Source of the DNA: Ascarosepion bandense
Lineage: Eukaryota > Mollusca > Cephalopoda > Sepiida > Sepiidae
Assembly: GCA_037127315.1 (NCBI GenBank)
Contig: JBBBDQ010001028.1
Location: 434,001-498,000 of the forward strand
DNA length: 64,000 nucleotides
Direction of reading: 5' to 3'
Made by a program: the position numbers and the translations under genes. Within the stretch, counting starts at the first letter, position 1. Every line of letters begins with the position of its first letter. Positions 59,564-64,000 of this stretch are shown here, one piece after another. The notes beneath the pieces were generated by a model. That model saw only the letters and a program-made list of their open reading frames with translations. It was not told where the DNA came from and did no database searches.

Positions 59564-59850
59564 ATGTGCAGTGGATATCAACTCAGAATGACAAATCAGG
59601 GAGCTGAGTTCAAATTTCAGTTGAATTCCTTGCATTCACTTACATGCAAATACCCTTAGGAAAGGTATTAATCCGTCACTTCCCTCCAGTTATGGGTTAA
59701 ATAACAGGACAGATTGGGTTCTATAACCTTGGTCAGCAACCAGTCTACCGCAGAAAGCAATGGCAACCTACTGCAGGATAATCAGTCAGTCATGTCTGTC
59801 TCAAGACATGATTGCCCAAGTGTGTACCACATATGGCACTTAACTGACTG
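59564..59850 (+). mobile_element. tRNA-derived SINE, copy 3, exact target duplication
   Basis: GATGTGCAGTGGATATCAAC start (A box degraded), AGTTCAAATTTC at the B box position, then the family body and hairpin GTCATGTCTGTCTCAAGACATGAT. ACTAGATTGG occurs at 59554-59563 and again at 59851-59860, an exact 10-base target duplication. The LINE reading continues across after removing one copy. Confidence 0.9.
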
Positions 59851-60075
59851 ACTAGATTGGTAGCAGTCTCATCATTTTACAGTTGAAATGGCTAGATGTA
59901 ATGAAGTTTTACACTAATAGCTTCTTCTATCACACTTCTCACTTGTGAAACTGTTTTTCATCTTCTTGCATCAGTCAAGTTCGATGTTCAAAAGCTTAAA
60001 TGCAATGTCAATCATTATCTTAATTCTTATTTTTCATTGTTCTTACTCCTTAATAGAATATTTTTTCTCATATTC
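59851..60075 (+). mobile_element. Jockey-group LINE copy 6, 3' end
   Basis: Continues the C-terminal region (CNEVLH..LLLSHFSL-like, VFKSLNAMSIII-like near 59985-60020, matching DLQVFKCRVNRHLL). It fades near 60075 without a clear A tail. Confidence 0.6.
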
Positions 60076-60189
60076 TATTGTGACACTATTTGGTTGCTAG
60101 TAATTCATAATAAATTTTATTACTTAGATATACGGGAAGCATACTGATACATGTCTCATGAAAAGAGTTAACCAGTACAAAAATATTCC

Positions 60190-61240
60190 TAGGGATTGGT
60201 TGGTTTGGTTATAAGATTTTATGGCATGTCAATTCCTATTTGGGTCATTTTATGCCAAAGTCTTGTTTATTTATGTATACAGGGTAGTTATTCTGTATAA
60301 AAGTTTGGGAGGTTGTTGGGTTTTATGATCTGTTGTTTTTTTTGTTTTTGTTTTTTCTTTATAAGTTGCTTTATCTTGTGATTGTTTTTTATTGTATATC
60401 TGCATATCTACATGTATGCATGTGCATATATATATGTATATACATATGTATACATTTACATATACATACATACATACATATACAATATTTGAAAATATAT
60501 TTTGTTGAGGATCTTGATTTCTTTGAGAAAGTTGTATATTTCATCTATGTGTGTATTTTTAAAAATTTCTTTTAAGCTTTTTCCATTGAAATATTTTTGT
60601 TTTATTTTAGTTATCCTACTGGAATGTAAAACCATATGTTTTATTGTAATTAGGCTTCCACAACCACATTTTGGTGAATTTGTCTTTTTTACTATATAAG
60701 AGTGAGTTAAGTATGTGTGACCTATATGCATTCTAGTTATGATGACTTGTTTTTTCTGAGTGTTTCTAAGATTTTTTCTCCCGTTTTCCTATTTTAGGTT
60801 TGATTTGAAATAGTTTATTTCCAGTTTGGTTTTTCCATGATTCTTGCCATTTATCTTTTATATATTTATTTATTTATTTTTGGTTTAAAGTCTGTATATG
60901 GAATTTAAAGATTTTCATCTATTATCATTTTTAAAGATGATTTAGCAGCAATATCTGCCTTGTCTCCTCCTTGGATCCCAACATGGCTTGGAATTAAGCA
61001 GAAGATATTTTTACTTTTTTCCATTGAATATAGCTTGTGTAGGAGATTTCCTATTAATGGGTTTTCTAGTTTTTTTCCTTTTAGGAATGTTAATACAGAA
61101 AGTCAGTCTGAAAAAATAATATAGTTTCCTTTTTTGTTTTTTTATATGATTTTTAGAGCTAGTTTTATTGCATAAGCTTCTGCAAGGATTGAAACTCTGC
61201 TACAAGTCGGATGTATGGCCAGGGACAAATCTTATCTCGG
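60190..61240 (-). mobile_element. I-clade LINE copy B, RNase H and 3' end
   Basis: The minus-strand 3' end lies near 60190-60260, with GGCATAAAATGACCC and GACATGCCATAAAATC, a 3' UTR wording I associate with I-clade elements in invertebrates. Upstream, 60731-60456 reads HIGHTYLTHSYIVKKTNSPK with CGCG, the C-terminal Cys/His region, and 61190-60900 reads SILAEAYAIKLALKII, YIIFSD, LSVLTFLKGKKLENPLIGNL and PSHVGIQGGDKADIAAKS, which holds the RNase H Glu, Asp and the later Asp of HVGIxGxxxAD. Stops are few in the RNase H part. Confidence 0.75.
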
Positions 61241-61790
61241 TGTTGACAGTTGACCAATGAAACAAACTGTAAAAACCCTAAGTGCCAATTAAAAGGTGAG
61301 AAAAAGGCTACTCAACAAAAAATCAGGTGTTCAAAATCTGAAACCATGCAAAGGCAATTTAGCTGGTAAGATTTATTTTGGCTAAACAATTCACCAGTGT
61401 TGAATAATTTGCCTGGAAAAGAAAACTAGAAATTTTTGTTTTGGAAACAATACAGAGGAGAAGGAAAGGGAGACCTGCCTGCAACCATAACCTGAGAGAG
61501 GGGAAGACAATCAAGTTGGAAATATAAGTTATCAACCTCCCTTCACCTCTGCACTAGTTCAAGGCCAATACCAATAAACATGAATGCACAAAGAGACTCA
61601 GTGAGAGATCTGAGACTCAGGCCGAGAGGAAAGATGGAGACTGACTGAACATGATTATTGCCTAAACATAATTCCGACACATCAGCCTTGAACCAGACTT
61701 ACCAAGAAATTACCAAAAATCAACTGAATAAACACTGTTACTCTAGCCAACCCCTACCAGTTTAACCTAGTGTCACATCCGATTTGGGGA
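61241..61790 (+). mobile_element. Candidate solo or partial LTR
   Basis: Starts TGTTGACAGTTGACC at 61241, has AATAAA at 61727-61732 and ends near TGTCACA (61771-61777), followed by TCCGATTTGGGGAC, which could be a degenerate primer-binding site. It separates ORF1 and RNase H pieces of I-clade copy B. No protein-coding sequence identifies it. The boundaries are guesses from the TG...CA rule. Confidence 0.3.
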
Positions 61791-62099
61791 CAATTTAGAT
61801 TGACAACCCTGCATGTACCCTACTAACAAAGTCATTGTATTATATACTAGAGATAAATTGTAATTTTTTTTTTATTATTCATCATTCTTCAATTATTAAA
61901 TTTTTTTTATTATTACTATGTCTTCACTCTGTTCAGATCGACTCATTGACAACAAATCTTGGCCTGTTTGCGATCAATCAATCACAAGGTAGAGTAGAAC
62001 AGATCAAGAGTTAAAGAAAGCAATTCATCAATCAACCACAGTGTTGAACATTTCGGACAAGCAAGGAGAAAAAAAGAAGCTATCTGTGATTCCAGATGA
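61791..62099. other. Unassigned stretch
   Basis: Poly-T tracts at 61865-61874 and 61902-61909, then 190 bases without recognisable content. It may be internal sequence of the LTR-like element or part of the I-clade LINE. Confidence 0.35.
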
Positions 62100-62560
62100 A
62101 CCATAGACTGATAAAAGGGGCGTTACATATTTCTCATACATTTGATCTCTATTTCTTTTTGCCAACCTTTACATAGATGTGAGTATGCAGGTTGGTTCCC
62201 ATTAAAATGCCTAAATTTTATGGTACTTTTGCACTCAGTTTCTTGATGATCTGTACTGCTGTATTTTGGACATACCGAAATTCTAGTACATCTGTCTTTA
62301 TGATGGCCAAATCTTTGGCTGTTATGACGTTGTAAAGGTCTGGGAATGTAGGTTGCCACTTTTGTGATGATATAACCAATTTTTATTTCATTTGGTAATT
62401 TGGGTAAGTTAAATTTTAATATCTTTTAATATATATTTATTGGTGTTTATAGTTTGGCCATTTCTTTTAATTGCTATTCTGGTTACATCTATTACATTGT
62501 TTTTTGTTTCTTTTTTTTTTTAGATTAACTGATTGTTTCTAGAGAGCAAACTGCCAGGTC
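62100..62560 (-). pseudogene. I-clade LINE copy B, ORF1 zinc-knuckle region
   Basis: Minus-strand text reads NGQTINTNKYIL, then LPNEIKIGYIITKVATYIPR with PLQRHNSQRFGHHKD and RCTRISVCPKYSSTDHQETE with CKSTIKFRHFNGNQPAYSHL and CKGW. In ORF1 proteins this region carries CCHC knuckles (CxxCxxxGHxxxxC); here the first cysteines are lost (HNSQRFGHHKDRC) while Gly-His and the last Cys remain. It binds element RNA in intact relatives. Only this part and the 60190-61240 part of copy B remain; the endonuclease and RT are missing. Confidence 0.7.
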
Positions 62561-63499
62561 AAGATGTTTGACTACACTTTTAGATGTGTTTTTACACTAC
62601 TAGATATGTGTTAGAGTTTAGTGTGAATAGGTTTTTATTTTTAAGTTAAATGTTGACCATTTGAGGACTTTATCCTGCATACACTTTTTTCCTACTTGAA
62701 TTATTATTGCATTTTTTAATGTTTTTTTAATAGTTATAGAAGTAATTTGAGAGTATATTATTTTTCAATTATAAATGGTGAAAGTTTGGTAATAAGAATT
62801 TCTTAGGAGTTTCTTCAAGTGACTCCATTACTATATGTTGAGGGAAGTAACTATGCAATTCTGATTCATTATTTTGATTCAGATAGCGGTCTTTTATTTA
62901 TTTATTTTTTTGTTGCCATATTACATATATTTTTTCTTTCATCATCCTTGCTCTCTACTTTCCTCAGAGCCCTAATATGAGAAACAGGAGGAATCTCATT
63001 CAACTAAGCATCTCAGAGATACAAAAATGGTATACTCAGGTTAAATATTTATATGTAGTCATTAATAATTTCTTTTATTCATCTACCCCAGTGAGTTTGA
63101 ATATGTTTTAATTTTTTATGATACATTTTAGTTATAACCTGACCCTTATTACCACCAATTTGATTAAATTTAGTTGGTATGTCCATGATTTTTCTTTTAT
63201 AGGTTATAAAATTATCATATTTTTGGAATGATATTAAGAAACAGACTGCCTAACCAACTTGGTAGAGGTGCAGCTAGCATATTCTGAAGCCCCAGCCAAT
63301 AGGACAGACAGAAAATAAACAAAATGGTATCAGAAATAACAACAAAGAAAACTTAAAGCTTGATATAACAGTCATATGAACTTGGAGAGAGAATAATTTT
63401 CTATAAAAATCTGTGACAGAGAAAGTATCTGACCAAGTTTATATCAGAATGACAGGTAAAATAAATATAAAAAATTATACAATATCTAATAGAGCAAAT
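62561..63499. other. Unassigned AT-rich stretch
   Basis: About 0.9 kb, perhaps including further ORF1 sequence of the LINE, but no motif that I can support. T-rich tracts near 62500-62522 and 62895-62912. Confidence 0.35.
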
Positions 63500-64000
63500 T
63501 TATTCAATAAAATCCCGACTGGTTTCAACCATAGCCTTCAGACAACTTCAGAATCTTCTGCAACATTTCTGGACAGTCTCTTTAAGTTGGCGAATGCTGC
63601 CATAATCCTTGCCTTCAGTTCATCTTTGGTATTGCCAGGAGTTTTGTTGGTCTCTTGCTCAATTCTTCTCCACACATAATAATCACAGTGGTTGCAGATG
63701 TAAGGGGTGATGCAATGCAGAAATTGTCTGATAGCCATAACTGGGTTTATCTTACTTGTGTGGCATGGTGCAGAGTTCTGTTGCCAGACATAGGGCCTTC
63801 CAGCAGCCACCCTCTTAACCCAGGGTAGCACTACCTCTTCAAAGCACTTGTTGTAGGCCTATGTGTTGAATCTGAGGCTCTGTGAGAAGATAAATGATGA
63901 CATAATATTGCCATCAAGAGTGATCACTCCAAACACCATGATATATCATCCAACTTTTTTCTGAATCCTCTGCACTGTCCTCAGATTGACACCCAAACAC
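63500..64000 (-). mobile_element. Mariner-type transposon relic, copy 2 (cut by window)
   Basis: 63831-63538 on the minus strand reads LPWVKRVAAGRPYVWQQNSA with PCHTS, then HCDYYVWRRIEQETNKTPGN and TKDELKARIMAAFANLKRLS. QQNSAPCH stands where Tc1/mariner enzymes have QQDSAPCH: the catalytic Asp is Asn. The SPDxNPLDYYVW block has lost its Asp too. The left border is near 63500 and the N-terminal half continues past the window. Same family and strand as 32835-33520. Confidence 0.75.

Noticed and set aside
1..64000. CRISPR arrays, bacterial operons, rRNA genes
   Set aside because: None seen. The repeats here are dinucleotide tracts and dispersed transposons, and there are no regularly spaced direct repeats.

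Overview
This is a eukaryotic window: AT-rich, intron-like DNA with long (TA)n, (GT/CA)n and (GA)n microsatellites and a dense layer of dead transposable elements. It holds no bacterial-type operons and almost no host coding sequence. The repeat mix suggests a mollusc, most likely a cephalopod such as an octopus. It includes tRNA-derived SINEs, a Jockey-group LINE, an RTE-like LINE with a GAA tail, an I-clade LINE with RNase H, a Penelope-like element and several mariner relatives. The taxon is an inference from repeat character, not from a marker gene.

Layout. 25-3158: degenerate Jockey-group LINE (minus). 3159-6100: AT-rich DNA with microsatellites. 6230-11375: a relic Tc1-like transposase (plus) split by a 4.7-kb block of head-to-head Jockey-group LINE copies (6587-11330). 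11376-15572: mostly unassigned. 15573-19135: three old elements, namely a short repeat starting near ACTAGCAGTATAGCCC, a transposon-like relic of an uncharacterised invertebrate family (minus), and an RTE-like RT relic (minus) split by a second copy of the short repeat. 19136-29920: very AT-rich and nearly free of recognisable elements. 29924-30290: a probable promoter and 5' exon on the minus strand. 31932-33520: LINE tail, SINE-like head and mariner relic. 34484-37350: a near-complete Penelope-like element with inverted terminal repeats that each carry a hammerhead-like ribozyme. 37561-38275: third copy of the short repeat. 40660-43900: Jockey-group LINE split by an RTE-like LINE. 44831-44942 and probably 49183-49206: exons of a minus-strand host gene for a P-loop NTPase. 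51592-56080: I-clade LINE, with a 140-bp duplication and a SINE insert. 56420-60075: Jockey-group LINE split by a mariner and a SINE. 60190-62560: second I-clade LINE, broken by an LTR-like insert. 63500-64000: second mariner of the 32.8-kb family, running off the window.

The only convincing host coding sequence is the P-loop exon. The rest is best read as intronic and intergenic DNA in which nested insertions give a relative age order: Jockey-group copies are the oldest hosts, and RTE-like, mariner, SINE and short-repeat copies are inserted into older ones. No element shows an uninterrupted, catalytically intact ORF. The Penelope-like element comes closest, because it keeps its RT Asp-Asp pair and the YIG motif despite frame breaks.
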